In this document: positions 1 through 8,334 of the stretch, piece by piece
How positions within the stretch are numbered: position 1 is the first letter of the stretch
Layout of the letters: each line of letters starts with the position of its first letter
Origin: an uncultured Planctomycetota bacterium
GTDB taxonomy: Bacteria; Planctomycetota; Brocadiia; CAIUPP01
Direction: 5' to 3'
Length of the DNA stretch: 32,403 nucleotides
NCBI GenBank assembly: GCA_903901045.1
Contig: CAIUPP010000111.1
Span: forward strand, 1-32,403
Position numbers and translations under genes: made by a program
Notes under the pieces: model-generated
The model's database searches: none
The model's input: only the letters and a program-made list of their open reading frames with translations
What the model was told of the DNA's origin: nothing

Positions 1-134
1 CCCCTTCGGGGGCTCGATGATTGGGTACGACTTGCCCCCACGACTCGCTTCGCTCGCCGTGGGCTAGAGTCCGACGGCCGCTTCGCGGCCTGACGAACGG
101 AACAGAATGATTTCAACGGAGCAAAGCAGCTTCT

Positions 135-155
135 AATCGGTAATCGCAAATCGCC
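135..155 (+). repeat. Heptad microrepeat AATCGNN (3 units)
   Basis: Three consecutive 7-bp units of the form AATCGNN (AATCGGT, AATCGCA, AATCGCC) lie in the intergenic leader before the sugar kinase. The same heptad family recurs at 8281-8319 and 8529-8570. Bases 1-134 hold only short GC hairpins (CCCC/GGGG at 1-11 and a GGCCGC/GCGGCC pair near 76-90) and no gene that I can support. Confidence 0.6.
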
Positions 156-175
156 GTTCGTCCTCGCCGTCCGTC

Positions 176-203
176 TCGACTCCGCCGCGCTTCCGGGTAT
201 AAT
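176..203 (+). promoter_or_regulatory. Sigma70-type promoter of the sugar kinase
   Basis: A perfect -10 box TATAAT (198-203) follows a weaker -35 TCGACT (176-181) after 16 bp. It sits about 30 bp before the kinase start codon. An AAGGAAAGG ribosome-binding stretch (218-226) lies 6 bp before the ATG. Confidence 0.6.
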
Positions 204-232
204 TACGGAACCCGGTCAAGGAAAGGCACACT

Positions 233-1696
233 ATGTCCTATATCGTCGGCGTAGACGTCGGCACCAGCAAGATCGCCGCGCTTGTGCTCGATACCGAGTC
301 AGGCCAGACGCTCTCCCTGTGCGAGACCGCCAACGAATCCGAAACCACCTCCGCCGCCGACAAGGCCCTCGGGCGCAGCGAATGGGACGCCGACCGCGCC
401 GCCGACTTGACGATGGGCTGCATGGGCGAGGCGATCAGCCAGGTGGATGCCACGCGCATCACGGGGATCGGCATCGCCGGCCAGATGCACGGCATGGCGC
501 TGCTGGACCTGGAAGGACGCGCGGTCTCCCCCTTCATCGGCTGGCGCGACCAGCGCTGCCAGGAGTCCTTCCCCGGCAAGGATCAGACCTACATCAACCG
601 GATGATGGAACTGGCCGGACTCGGCGGGTTCGCGCACACCGGCTGCACCCCCGCCACCGGCTACATGGGCAGCACCCTGTTCTGGCTCGCCGCCAACGGC
701 GACCCGCGCGTCGCCCGGGGCGGCGCAGGCGCTCCCGTCCACGCCTGCTTCATGGCCGATTACCTCGTCATGAAACTCACCGGCGAAAGCCCGATGACCG
801 ATCCCACCAACGGCGGCGGCTCGGGCGTCTTCGACGTCGTCATCGGGGACTGGAACAAACCGTTGATCGAGCGGCTGGGGATCAAGTCGGAGATCTTCCC
901 CCCCGTGCGCAAGTCCTGCACCCGCGCGGGCGGGCTGACGGCGGATGTGGCGCGCGCCCTTGGGCTGCAGCCGGGCATCAGCGTGGCCGTCGGCTGCGGC
1001 GACAACCAGGCCAGCTTCGCCGGGAGCGTCTGCTGCCCGGCCGACTCGCTCCTGCTCAACATCGGCACCGGGGCGCAGGTCAGCGCCTGGGTCCCCAAGG
1101 GGCTCATCGTCCCCTCCGTGGATACCCGGCCCCACCTGGATGGCGGGTTCCTGCTGGTCGGCGCGCCGCTGTGCGGCGGCCTGTCGTACGCGCTGCTGCA
1201 GGATTTCTTCCGCAGCATAGGCAGCGCGTTCTTCGGGGCCGCCGGCGACGAGGAACTGTACGAGGAGATGAACCGGCTGGCGCGCTCCGTGCGCCCCGGC
1301 GCGGACGGGCTGACCTGCATTCCGCTCTTCACCGGCAGCCGCCTCGATCCCTCCAAGCGCGCCAGTTTCCACGGCGTCAACCCCGCCAATTTCACCCCCG
1401 GTCATTTCGCGCGCGCGATTCTGGAAGGGGTCGCCGAGCAGTTGCACCTGTACTATTCCGACATGCTCGAAAACGGCGTCAAGCCGCGCAAGGAGCTCAT
1501 CTGCTGCGGCAACGGCGTGCGGCGCAACCCCCTGCAGGCCGACATTCTCGCCCACACCTTCGTCATGCCCGCCCGGCTCCCCGTCAGCACCGAGGAATCC
1601 GCCTTCGGCGCGGCGCTGGTCGGCGCCGTCGCCTCCGGCGAGTACCCCACCCTCGCCCGCGCCATCAAACTGGTGCGGTACTGCGCCTGCGAGTGA
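233..1696 (+). CDS. FGGY-family carbohydrate kinase, sedoheptulokinase-like
   Basis: An ATP-dependent sugar kinase of the FGGY/xylulokinase superfamily (487 aa, full length for the family), expected to be cytoplasmic. The N-terminal phosphate-binding motif GVDVGTSK is at residues 6-13, and a GQMHGM substrate-side motif is at 83-88 followed by WRDQR (104-108). The presumed catalytic base D257 lies in GCGDNQ, NIGTG (276-280) follows, and a C-terminal GNGVRRN adenine-side motif is visible. The GQMHG...WRDQRC pairing and the ATGYMGSTLFWL stretch look more like sedoheptulokinase than xylulokinase, but the substrate cannot be fixed from sequence alone. The ATG at 233 is supported by a ribosome-binding site and a TATAAT promoter. 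The gene stands alone: the next gene is on the opposite strand beyond an inverted-repeat element. Confidence 0.85.
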   Translation: MSYIVGVDVGTSKIAALVLDTESGQTLSLCETANESETTSAADKALGRSEWDADRAADLTMGCMGEAISQVDATRITGIGIAGQMHGMALLDLEGRAVSPFIGWRDQRCQESFPGKDQTYINRMMELAGLGGFAHTGCTPATGYMGSTLFWLAANGDPRVARGGAGAPVHACFMADYLVMKLTGESPMTDPTNGGGSGVFDVVIGDWNKPLIERLGIKSEIFPPVRKSCTRAGGLTADVARALGLQPGISVAVGCGDNQASFAGSVCCPADSLLLNIGTGAQVSAWVPKGLIVPSVDTRPHLDGGFLLVGAPLCGGLSYALLQDFFRSIGSAFFGAAGDEELYEEMNRLARSVRPGADGLTCIPLFTGSRLDPSKRASFHGVNPANFTPGHFARAILEGVAEQLHLYYSDMLENGVKPRKELICCGNGVRRNPLQADILAHTFVMPARLPVSTEESAFGAALVGAVASGEYPTLARAIKLVRYCACE

Positions 1697-1704
1697 CTTC
1701 CTGA

Positions 1705-1902
1705 TTCACCACGGAGTCACGGAGAACGGCATCGGAGGGCAACGGCAACGTCATTAACCGCCGATGGACGCAGATGAACGCCGATTAGAAACCAGAAGTG
1801 CCACCCTCCCGCAGCATAGGCGCTCTTGTCTTCCCTATCCGCGTTTATCTGCGTTCATCGGCGGTTCCCCTCTTTCGCCGTTCTCCGTGACTCCGTGGTG
1901 AA
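1705..1902. repeat. Nested inverted-repeat intergenic element
   Basis: The outer arms 1705-1730 and 1877-1902 are perfect 26-bp inverted copies containing CACGGAGTCACGGAG. Inside them lie a second pair, 1756-1785 and 1837-1866, which match at 27 of 30 positions. The arms are built of short degenerate tandem units (about 8-9 bp outside, 10 bp inside). The element fills the space between two convergent genes, whose stop codons lie about 10-30 bp outside it, so it could also act as a bidirectional terminator. It has no U-run and no coding content. Confidence 0.85.
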
Positions 1903-1930
1903 CCAGGCCGTGAGAAGGCAGGGGACGCGC

Positions 1931-3559
1931 TTACGCCAACCCTTCAACGATCTCCGGGTTGATCATGTCGCGCAGTTTGCCGAGGGCGCCGGCTTCAATC
2001 TGGCGGATGCGTTCGCGGGTGAGGCCGAAGCGCTGGCCGATCTCCTCCAGCGTGCGGGCGGGGCGTCCGTCGGTGCCGTAGTGCGACTCGATCACCGCGC
2101 GCTCGCGCGCCGTCAGGCGGCCCACGGCGTGGGCGATGGAGGCGCGCACGTGCTCGAGCAACTCGCCGCGCTCCCGCTCCAGATGGCCGAGGTCGCCGGT
2201 GGCGTTGAGCCGCTCCTGCTGGCCGGTGACGAACGCGGCGAGGCGGTAGTTCTCCTCCGGGACCACGCGCGCAAAGTGCTTGGAGAGCGCCCAGGTCGCG
2301 TAGGTGGCGAAGCGCGCTTCGCGCCGGTAGTCGTAGCACTCCACCGTGCGCATCAGGCAGACGTTCCCTTCGCTGATCAGCTCCAGCAGGTTCGCCAGCG
2401 GGCCGGCGTGGCGCTTGGCGATGCTCACCACCAGCCGCAGGTTGCAGCGGATGAGGACCATCCGCGCCTGCTCGGCCGCCCGGCGCAACTCATTGAACCG
2501 CTCCATCAGCCGGGCGCGGTACCCGCTCTCCCGCAGGCGCGCCTGAAGCGCGGCCAGCCGGGACTTCAGGTAGTTGTACTTGCGGAAAAGCTCCGCCTCA
2601 CGCTCGCGCGACAGCAGAGGCACGGTGTACAGCTCGGCCAGATACGGGGGCAGCCCGTCCGGGGCGGGCGTCATCGGCGAGGCGGCTCTCGGCAGGGAGG
2701 TGGACAGCCCCTCTTCGCCCAGGCAGAAGCTCTCCGCATCCGCCGCGGTGAACTCGGGACTCGCTATGACGCTGACCTTCAGGGAGACCGCTTCGTCGAA
2801 GAACGCCTCCTGCAGCGCGCGCTGGACGCTGGATTCGCGGCGTCCGAAGCGACGCGCGATTTCGCTCGCCGCCACCCCTTGGCGGTGCAATTCCATGAAG
2901 CGCTCGCGGTCCGCCTGCGAGCCGTCGTTCCGAACCACCGCGTTGCCATGCAGCATGCGCCGCGCGCTGGAGAGGCTGATTCCGGTTTCGGAGGCCAGAG
3001 CGCGAACCACCTCGGGCTGCGGCGTTCCTTCGGACAGGAGCCGCTGCGCGCGTTCGATCGCCCCGCGGCGCTCCGAGTCGCTCAGCCGGCGCGCGCTCTT
3101 GCGGTCCGCTTCGCGGCGAGCGGCCAGAAATTGTTGCAGCAGGGAGGCCCGGACCCCCAGCGCGGCGCCCCGCTCGGCCAGATGATAGCCGACCGGCAGC
3201 CCCTCCATCCCCCAGCGCTTGACTGTGTTGGGGGTCACGCGGCAGCGCGCGGCCACTTCCTCCAGCGGGAGCGCGGCATCCTCCGGGTCGGAGGGATCGG
3301 CAGGCGCTTCGGCGGAGAGGGTGCGCAGCATCAGGCCCAGATCGCGGCGCAGTTCCTCGCCGGAGATGGCGACAAGTTCCTTCACGTCGGTCTGGAATCC
3401 GGTGACGCGGTGGAAGATGTACTCGTAGGCGTAGAGGCGTTCAGGGAGAAGTTCGGGCAGAAGGGTGGCGAGGCGTTCGAGGTGCGCCTTGCGCAGCCGC
3501 AACGGAGTGTAGGCCAACTCCGCCTCAAGCAGCCCGGTTTCCCGGTGGCGATACGTCAT
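1931..3559 (-). CDS. Sigma-70 family RNA polymerase sigma factor with N-terminal HTH array
   Basis: This 542-residue protein is a promoter-recognition subunit for RNA polymerase. Sigma region 1.2 is at about 304-335 (starting PPYLAELY), region 2 at 366-430 (RLVVSIAKRHAG, RFATYATWAL), and region 4 at 480-533 with a clear helix-turn-helix (TLEEIGQRFGLTRERIRQIE). The first 300 residues are unusual and contain three segments that read as helix-turn-helix units: 98-125 (VTPNTVKRW), 167-203 and 217-249 (ASEIARRFGRRESSVQRAL). Long sigma factors of this build are known to me from Planctomycetota and allied phyla. The ATG at 3559 is preceded by GGAGGGAGGTGA and a near-consensus promoter. It may be an alternative or principal sigma factor; its regulon is unknown. 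Confidence 0.88.
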   Translation of the reverse strand: MTYRHRETGLLEAELAYTPLRLRKAHLERLATLLPELLPERLYAYEYIFHRVTGFQTDVKELVAISGEELRRDLGLMLRTLSAEAPADPSDPEDAALPLEEVAARCRVTPNTVKRWGMEGLPVGYHLAERGAALGVRASLLQQFLAARREADRKSARRLSDSERRGAIERAQRLLSEGTPQPEVVRALASETGISLSSARRMLHGNAVVRNDGSQADRERFMELHRQGVAASEIARRFGRRESSVQRALQEAFFDEAVSLKVSVIASPEFTAADAESFCLGEEGLSTSLPRAASPMTPAPDGLPPYLAELYTVPLLSREREAELFRKYNYLKSRLAALQARLRESGYRARLMERFNELRRAAEQARMVLIRCNLRLVVSIAKRHAGPLANLLELISEGNVCLMRTVECYDYRREARFATYATWALSKHFARVVPEENYRLAAFVTGQQERLNATGDLGHLERERGELLEHVRASIAHAVGRLTARERAVIESHYGTDGRPARTLEEIGQRFGLTRERIRQIEAGALGKLRDMINPEIVEGLA

Positions 3560-3607
3560 ACGTCACCTCCCTCCGACGCGCAGCCCGTACAACCGCCGGA
3601 TACGCTA

Positions 3608-3636
3608 ATACTATGCCCTTATTGGGCTAATGTCAA
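3608..3636 (-). promoter_or_regulatory. Promoter of the sigma factor gene
   Basis: On the minus strand, a perfect -35 TTGACA (3631-3636) is followed after 17 bp by -10 TAGTAT (3608-3613). It lies about 50 bp before the sigma gene start. Positions 3637-3855 hold no gene that I can support. Confidence 0.8.
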
Positions 3637-3855
3637 TATATTTGTCCGGAAAATCGGTTCGATCAAGGGGATGTGGCACAGCTGCCCCCGGCTGTGCAAG
3701 TCTCTGTCCCGCTTCGACAAAGGGAGGGGCGCCAGCGCCAAATACGGCGCGTTCGCGGAAGGGGAATTCTCGGAAACGGTGCTGCGGCAAGAGGATAACT
3801 CGCCGGGGCGGCAGCCCCCCGCCGTCCCGGCGCACGAAAGAATCACGGATAGTCG

Positions 3856-4392
3856 CTATGTCGTTGGCGGCGGCGGAGTGGTGTACGATTCAGGCGCTTC
3901 TGCGGCGTGCGGTTGGACCTCCCGCCCATTCGGCGCGCCGGCGCTCGGGGCATGCCGCTGCGCCCGGCGGTAGTCGCGCGGCGAGGAGCCGGTCACTTTT
4001 TGGAAGGCCCGGGAGAAGGCGGAGGCATCGCCGTACCCCACCGTGCGCCCCACCGCGGCGATGGAGTCCTCCGTGCCGGCCAGGAGGTTCATGGCGCGGA
4101 CGATCCGGTAGCGCAGGAGGAACTCTCCCGGTGTCATTCCCGTCTCGCGCTTGAAGCGCCGGATGAAATGGAACGTGCTGAACCCCGCCGCGCGCGCCGC
4201 CTCCTGCACCGTGTTGCGGCGGTCGAAGCTGCCGGACATGTGCAGAATGCTGCTGTGCGCGAACGCCCCCGGCGCGGGGCTGGCTGTCTGCGGCGTCGCA
4301 AAAGTGCGCCGCGCAACGTGCGAAAGCAGGTGGGCCGGGGATGCATGCGGCATGGCCCCGTCGCACGACGCGTTCCGCTTTATCTCGCCCAT
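3856..4392 (-). CDS. AraC-type helix-turn-helix regulator, HTH domain only
   Basis: A transcription regulator of about 178 residues whose only recognisable domain is an AraC-type double HTH at about residues 53-135: VQEAARAAGFSTFHFIRRFK forms the first HTH, and VGYGDASAFSRAFQKVTGSSP the second with the usual C-terminal signature. There is no N-terminal ligand-binding domain; the leader of about 50 residues is too short for a cupin. An ATG at 4392 with GGAGGAGAG just upstream is preferred over a longer frame opening at 4569, because the extra residues are Pro/Arg-rich and lack a ribosome-binding site. The C-terminal tail (APNGREVQPH to the end) is low complexity. The target is unknown. It sits upstream of the sigma gene on the same strand, about 300 bp away. 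Confidence 0.8.
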   Translation of the reverse strand: MGEIKRNASCDGAMPHASPAHLLSHVARRTFATPQTASPAPGAFAHSSILHMSGSFDRRNTVQEAARAAGFSTFHFIRRFKRETGMTPGEFLLRYRIVRAMNLLAGTEDSIAAVGRTVGYGDASAFSRAFQKVTGSSPRDYRRAQRHAPSAGAPNGREVQPHAAEAPESYTTPPPPTT

Positions 4393-4696
4393 GATCTCTC
4401 CTCCGTTCGACGAACTCGTTCGGGCCCCCTGCACTGGAGCAACTCCAATGCGAACGGGATGCCGGATCGGCATCGCGCGCGGCAGTTCCTGCATCCTGCG
4501 CGGCGGCGCAGAGTTACCGACCGCGCGGCACGAAAGCAGTCCCGCGCAATGACGCTGGCGCAGCGACAAAAGCGCGGCAAACGAGGCGGAAATGTCGCTG
4601 CGCCGGCGACAGAGCGCCGTGGCCGCCGCGCTTTCCGGCGTGCTTCAAGTTCTTCGCGATGGAGGCCGTGGACGTTGGACGTTCCGCCGTCCCGCT

Positions 4697-4724
4697 TTGC
4701 TTCCTGCGCGCGGTCTGATAGAAT
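4697..4724 (+). promoter_or_regulatory. Promoter of lpxD
   Basis: TTGCTT (4697-4702), 16 bp, TAGAAT (4719-4724), about 45 bp before the lpxD ATG. The divergent intergenic space 4393-4696 otherwise shows only a short palindrome (TGGAG...CTCCA at 4435-4447), about 40 bp upstream of the araC-type start, which could be an operator. Confidence 0.6.
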
Positions 4725-4769
4725 TGCGTGGCCGCGCCCAGGCGCGGCGATTTCCGGTGGGAGAGGAGT

Positions 4770-5906
4770 ATGGCGCTGAAACTGAAGGAACTGGCCGCCC
4801 AGATCGGCGGCGAAGCGGTGGGCGACGGAGAGGTGCTGATTGAACGCGTGGCCCCGATTGACGAGGCCGGCCCGGGAGAGATCACCTTCGTCAGCAACCC
4901 CAAGTACCTGAACTTCGTGCGCACGACCAAGGCCTCCGCCATCATCGTCGCCCCGGCCCTGCGCGCGGTCCAGCGCAACATGATCGTCATGTCGAATCCC
5001 TACCTCGGCTTCGCGCGCGCGGTGTCGGTGCTGATGAAGCAGGCGCTGGCGCGCCCCATCGGCGTCCATCCGACGGCGGTGATTTCCCCCAAGGCGAAGC
5101 TGGGCAAGGATATCTCGGTCGGCCCGCACGTGATCATCGAGGATGGCGCGGTCATCAGCGACCGCGTGACGCTGATGGCGGGGGTCTATGTCGGCCCCAA
5201 CGTCGTCGTCGGGGAAGAGACCTGGATTCACCCGAACACCACGCTCTACCATGACACGCGCATCGGCAAGCGCTGCCTGATCCATGCGAACGTCTCCATC
5301 GGAAGCGACGGCTTCGGCTGGGCGCCCGAGGGGCGGCACTACGTGGCGATTCCGCAGGTGGGGGTCGCGGTGATCGGCGACGACGTCAGCATCGGCGCGA
5401 ACTCCGTCATCAACCGCGGCGGACTGGGCAACACCACCATCGGCAGCGGCACCAAGATCGACTCGCTCGTGGTGGTCAGCCACAACGTGAAGGTGGGCGG
5501 CGACTGCCTGCTGGTCAGCCTGGTGGGGATCAGCGGCTCGGCGGAGATCGGAGAGCACGTCACCCTGGGCGGGCAGGTGGGCGTGGCGGGCCACCTGAAG
5601 ATCGGCGACAACGTCCAAGTAGCGGCGCAGTCGGGGGTGAGCCATACGCTGGAGCCGAACAAGACCTACTTCGGCACGCCGGCGCGGCCGATGAACGAAA
5701 TGAAGCGCACGGTGGCGGCGCTGCACAAGCTGCCGGAGTTGCGCGACGAGATCCGCCACGTGCAGAAGCGCATGGCCGAGATCACGGCGATGCTCGACAA
5801 GGACGTTCACGAGGACAAGGCGGCGGCGCAGACACCGCAGACGCCGCCGATTCCGCCAACGTCGCAGCCGGCGCAACCGGCGCAGACGCCGCCAGCGCCG
5901 CTGTGA
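4770..5906 (+). CDS. lpxD: UDP-3-O-acylglucosamine N-acyltransferase LpxD
   Basis: The third step of lipid A synthesis: transfer of a 3-hydroxyacyl chain from acyl-ACP to UDP-3-O-acylglucosamine in the cytoplasm. Residues 1-95 form the LpxD N-terminal domain. Residues 98-310 are a left-handed beta helix of hexapeptide repeats, with H238 in VVSHNVKVG matching the catalytic histidine of the E. coli enzyme. The IPQVG and INRGGLG motifs correspond to IPQIG and IDRGAL. The length (378 aa) exceeds the usual 340 or so because of a coiled region and a Pro/Gln/Thr-rich tail after about residue 350. The ATG at 4770 (GGGAGAGG upstream) replaces a longer frame from 4728. It indicates a lipopolysaccharide-bearing outer membrane. 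The metallopeptidase gene begins 30 bp downstream and is probably co-transcribed. Confidence 0.93.
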   Translation: MALKLKELAAQIGGEAVGDGEVLIERVAPIDEAGPGEITFVSNPKYLNFVRTTKASAIIVAPALRAVQRNMIVMSNPYLGFARAVSVLMKQALARPIGVHPTAVISPKAKLGKDISVGPHVIIEDGAVISDRVTLMAGVYVGPNVVVGEETWIHPNTTLYHDTRIGKRCLIHANVSIGSDGFGWAPEGRHYVAIPQVGVAVIGDDVSIGANSVINRGGLGNTTIGSGTKIDSLVVVSHNVKVGGDCLLVSLVGISGSAEIGEHVTLGGQVGVAGHLKIGDNVQVAAQSGVSHTLEPNKTYFGTPARPMNEMKRTVAALHKLPELRDEIRHVQKRMAEITAMLDKDVHEDKAAAQTPQTPPIPPTSQPAQPAQTPPAPL

Positions 5907-5936
5907 CGGTGTTCGGCGCGGCATGAGGGCGCGGCC

Positions 5937-6971
5937 GTGAAGCATTCTCCAGCGCGACATCCATCCTCCCCCCTTCGACTCCCCGCCGCCCTCGCGCTCT
6001 GCCTGCTCCTGGCTACCGGCGCGCTTTCCCGCGCCGATGAACAACCCCTCCTGCTGGAACGCAACGGCGTTCAGGTGAGCTTTCACTCCGGCGACGCCGG
6101 CCTCGCGCGCGATGCCGCCGCGGCGCTGGAGGAGGGGGTCGCGCGGGTCCGCGCGAGGCTGGGGATCAGTTTCACCCGGCCCGTCCAGGTGCGCATCGTC
6201 CGGGGGCGCGAGGAGTTCAACCGGCTGATCGGCGAACGCATGCCCGACTGGGCAATGGCGGTGGCTCTGCCGCCCGACGCCATCGTGGTGGATGCCACGA
6301 AAGTCACCCCCGGCACCGAAGAGAACATGGGCCTGACGATCATCCACGAGGCGACGCATCTGGCGCTGGACAGCCTCGACGCCGGGCGCAGCCGGGGCCT
6401 GCCGCACTGGTTCCACGAAGGGACCGCCACCTGGCTCAGCAACACGGAGCACTTCGCGGCCGACTGGAGCGGCTTCAACCTGGCCGTCGCGCAGAATGCG
6501 CTGCCGAAACTCGACTCTCTGGAAGGAGAGTTCCCCGCCGACGCGCGCGCGGCGAACGTCGCCTACCTGGAGGGAGAATCCTTCGTGCGCTACCTGGTCC
6601 GCACACGCGGCGAGGAATCGATGCGCTGGATTCTGGATGAGTACCGCGCGGACGGCGACTTCCACGCGGCGTTCCGGCGCGCCGTGGGGACGACGGTGGA
6701 GAAAGAGGAAGCGGAGTGGCGCATCTCCATGCGCGGCTCCTTTCCCTGGCTGCGCGCGCTGGTGGGGTCGCTCTCCTTCTGGAGCCTCATGGCGGCGTTC
6801 ACCGTTCTGGTGTTCCTCGTGGTGCGATGGCAGCGCAAGCGCGAGATCGACGAGTGGGAGCGCGAGGAACGCGAATGGCAGGTGGCCGGCTCCGAGGAAG
6901 ACGGCCCCGATGAGCCGAGTGAAGACGTCTATGACGGACCGGTGGGGCCGGAGGAGGAGGAGGACTTTTGA
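5937..6971 (+). CDS. Membrane-anchored gluzincin metallopeptidase (peptidase MA-like)
   Basis: A predicted secreted zinc peptidase of 344 residues. A Sec signal peptide occupies about residues 1-33 (hydrophobic core LPAALALCLLLATGAL). The zinc motif HEATH is at 137-141, and E161 in PHWFHEG, 20 residues on, fits the third ligand of the gluzincin/peptidase MA family. A single transmembrane segment lies at about 278-297, followed by a basic stop-transfer stretch and an acidic tail ending EEEEDF. The likely topology is a periplasmic catalytic domain with a short cytoplasmic tail. The start is GTG at 5937, with GAGGG about 7 bp upstream. The substrate is unknown. The 30-bp gap after lpxD suggests an envelope-related operon. 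Confidence 0.8.
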   Translation: MKHSPARHPSSPLRLPAALALCLLLATGALSRADEQPLLLERNGVQVSFHSGDAGLARDAAAALEEGVARVRARLGISFTRPVQVRIVRGREEFNRLIGERMPDWAMAVALPPDAIVVDATKVTPGTEENMGLTIIHEATHLALDSLDAGRSRGLPHWFHEGTATWLSNTEHFAADWSGFNLAVAQNALPKLDSLEGEFPADARAANVAYLEGESFVRYLVRTRGEESMRWILDEYRADGDFHAAFRRAVGTTVEKEEAEWRISMRGSFPWLRALVGSLSFWSLMAAFTVLVFLVVRWQRKREIDEWEREEREWQVAGSEEDGPDEPSEDVYDGPVGPEEEEDF

Positions 6972-6975
6972 GCTG

Positions 6976-7240
6976 AACGGATTCAACGTTCAACTTTCAA
7001 CGTCCAACGTCCAACCAACAACGGTCAATGGGCAATTGGCAATGGATGTTCCTTCTCCAAATCATTCTTCCTGTTCTTCGCGTCCTTCGTGCGCTGTGTG
7101 GTGAAACGTCGTTGCCGTCGTTATCTTCCTCTCGCCGTTCTTTGCGCCTTTGCGACTTTGCGTGAGCCGCCGTTGCCGTCGTAGCCCTCCCATTCCGTTC
7201 TCTGCGTTCTCCGCGTCTCTGCGGTGAAACGCCGCCGCCG
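6976..7240 (+). repeat. Intergenic cluster of heptad and ~60-bp degenerate repeats
   Basis: This gap holds three kinds of short-period repeat. CAACNNY heptads occupy about 6980-7020. CAATNGG heptads occupy 7026-7046 (CAATGGG, CAATTGG, CAATGGA). Three degenerate copies of a unit of about 60 bp occupy about 7075-7240; these contain GTTCTNTGCG-like runs with an internal 8-9 bp period and share GTTGCCGTCGT at 7111-7121 and 7172-7182. No open reading frame of coding character is present. Confidence 0.75.
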
Positions 7241-7245
7241 GGCCG

Positions 7246-7274
7246 TTGACAGGCCGCGCCGCTCCGGTTACGCT
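7246..7274 (+). promoter_or_regulatory. Promoter of the epimerase gene
   Basis: Perfect -35 TTGACA (7246-7251), 17-bp spacer, -10 TACGCT (7269-7274). The start codon is 50 bp downstream, with AGGAGGAG at 7308-7315 as ribosome-binding site. Confidence 0.7.
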
Positions 7275-7324
7275 TCGGGGACGGTCGGGCGCGGACGAGT
7301 GCGCTTCAGGAGGAGCAGGCAGTC

Positions 7325-8275
7325 ATGGCGGAATATCTGGTGACGGGCGGGGCGGGGTTCATTGGCTCGCATATCGCCGAGGCGCTGGCGCGGCGAGGGG
7401 AGTCGGTGCGCATCCTGGACAACTTCTCCAGCGGACGGCGCGAGAACCTAGCGGAGTTCGCGGGGAAAGTGCGCGTGATCGAGGGGGACCTGAACGATCC
7501 GACGAAACTCGCCGAGGCGACGCGCGGCGTGGAGGTGATCTTCCACGAAGCGGCGCTGCCCAGCGTGCCGCGCTCCATCGCCGACCCCGTCGGCAGCAAC
7601 CTGGCGAACGTGAACGGCACCGTCGCGCTGCTCTGGGCGGCCAAGCAGGCGGGCGCGCGGCGCGTGGTGTACGCCGCCTCCTCCAGCGCCTATGGCGACC
7701 GGCCCCAATTCCCCCGCGTGGAGACCATCCTGCCGGAACCGCTCAGCCCGTACGCGGTGAGCAAGCTGGCGGGGGAGTATTATTGCTACGCCTTCGGCAA
7801 GTGCTACGGGCTGGAGACGGTGGCGCTGCGGTACTTCAACGTGTTCGGCCCGCGCCAGGATCCGGCGTCGCAATACGCGGCGGCGATCCCGCTGTTCATC
7901 GCGGCGATTCGCGCCGGGCGCCCCCCCACCGTCTACGGCGACGGAGAGCAGTCGCGCGATTTCACTTACATCGACAACGTGGTTCAGGCGAACCTGCTGG
8001 CGGCGCAGGCGCCGGGCGCGCCGGGAAAAGTGTTCAACATCGGCGTCGGGGGGGCGGTGACGGTGAACCACGTGATCGCGCAGATCAACAAGCTGCTCGG
8101 CAAAAACGTGCGCGCAGAGTACGTCGCGCCGCGCCCCGGCGACGTGCGGCACTCGCACGCGGATATCTCGCTGGCGCGCAAACACCTCGGCTACGACCCG
8201 AAGGTGAGTTTCGAGGAAGGGCTGCATCGGACGGTGGAGTGGATGACGGAAGAGACGACGAATACGGACTATTAA
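7325..8275 (+). CDS. NAD-dependent epimerase, UDP-hexose(amine) 4-epimerase type
   Basis: An extended short-chain dehydrogenase/reductase of 316 residues, cytoplasmic, that interconverts C4 epimers of nucleotide sugars for surface polysaccharide. The NAD-binding GGAGFIG is at residues 8-14, the active-site serine run at 119-121 in AASSSAYGD, and the catalytic Y143-K147 pair in SPYAVSKLAGE. The block LRYFNVFGPRQDP with YAAAIP and DFTYIDNVVQANLLAA is characteristic of the GalE/WbpP branch (UDP-GlcNAc/UDP-GalNAc 4-epimerases), which favours an N-acetylated sugar, though UDP-glucose is possible. The start is supported by a strong promoter and ribosome-binding site. It is a single-gene unit. Confidence 0.88.
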   Translation: MAEYLVTGGAGFIGSHIAEALARRGESVRILDNFSSGRRENLAEFAGKVRVIEGDLNDPTKLAEATRGVEVIFHEAALPSVPRSIADPVGSNLANVNGTVALLWAAKQAGARRVVYAASSSAYGDRPQFPRVETILPEPLSPYAVSKLAGEYYCYAFGKCYGLETVALRYFNVFGPRQDPASQYAAAIPLFIAAIRAGRPPTVYGDGEQSRDFTYIDNVVQANLLAAQAPGAPGKVFNIGVGGAVTVNHVIAQINKLLGKNVRAEYVAPRPGDVRHSHADISLARKHLGYDPKVSFEEGLHRTVEWMTEETTNTDY

Positions 8276-8280
8276 CGGAT

Positions 8281-8319
8281 GATTTGCGAATAGCGAATTG
8301 CGATTGGCGAATTGCGATT
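8281..8319 (-). repeat. Heptad array, left of the zinc-ribbon gene
   Basis: Read on the minus strand this is AATCGCA, ATTCGCC, AATCGCA, ATTCGCT, ATTCGCA and a partial AATC: a 7-bp period without indels. It faces the similar array at 8529-8570, so the two form a loose inverted pair around the small gene between them. Confidence 0.75.
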
Positions 8320-8334
8320 TTTTTGGGGGGGCCA

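Noticed and set aside
299-1704. Two long frames overlapping the sugar kinase
   Set aside because: Neither has domain signatures; the kinase frame has full family motifs.
1826-3973. A 715-residue plus-strand frame
   Set aside because: It is the antisense shadow of the sigma factor gene, which has clear domains, promoter and ribosome-binding site; GC-rich codons leave the opposite strand open.
4380-6986. An 868-residue minus-strand frame
   Set aside because: Antisense to lpxD and the metallopeptidase; its low-complexity Arg/His/Asp composition is typical of shadow frames.
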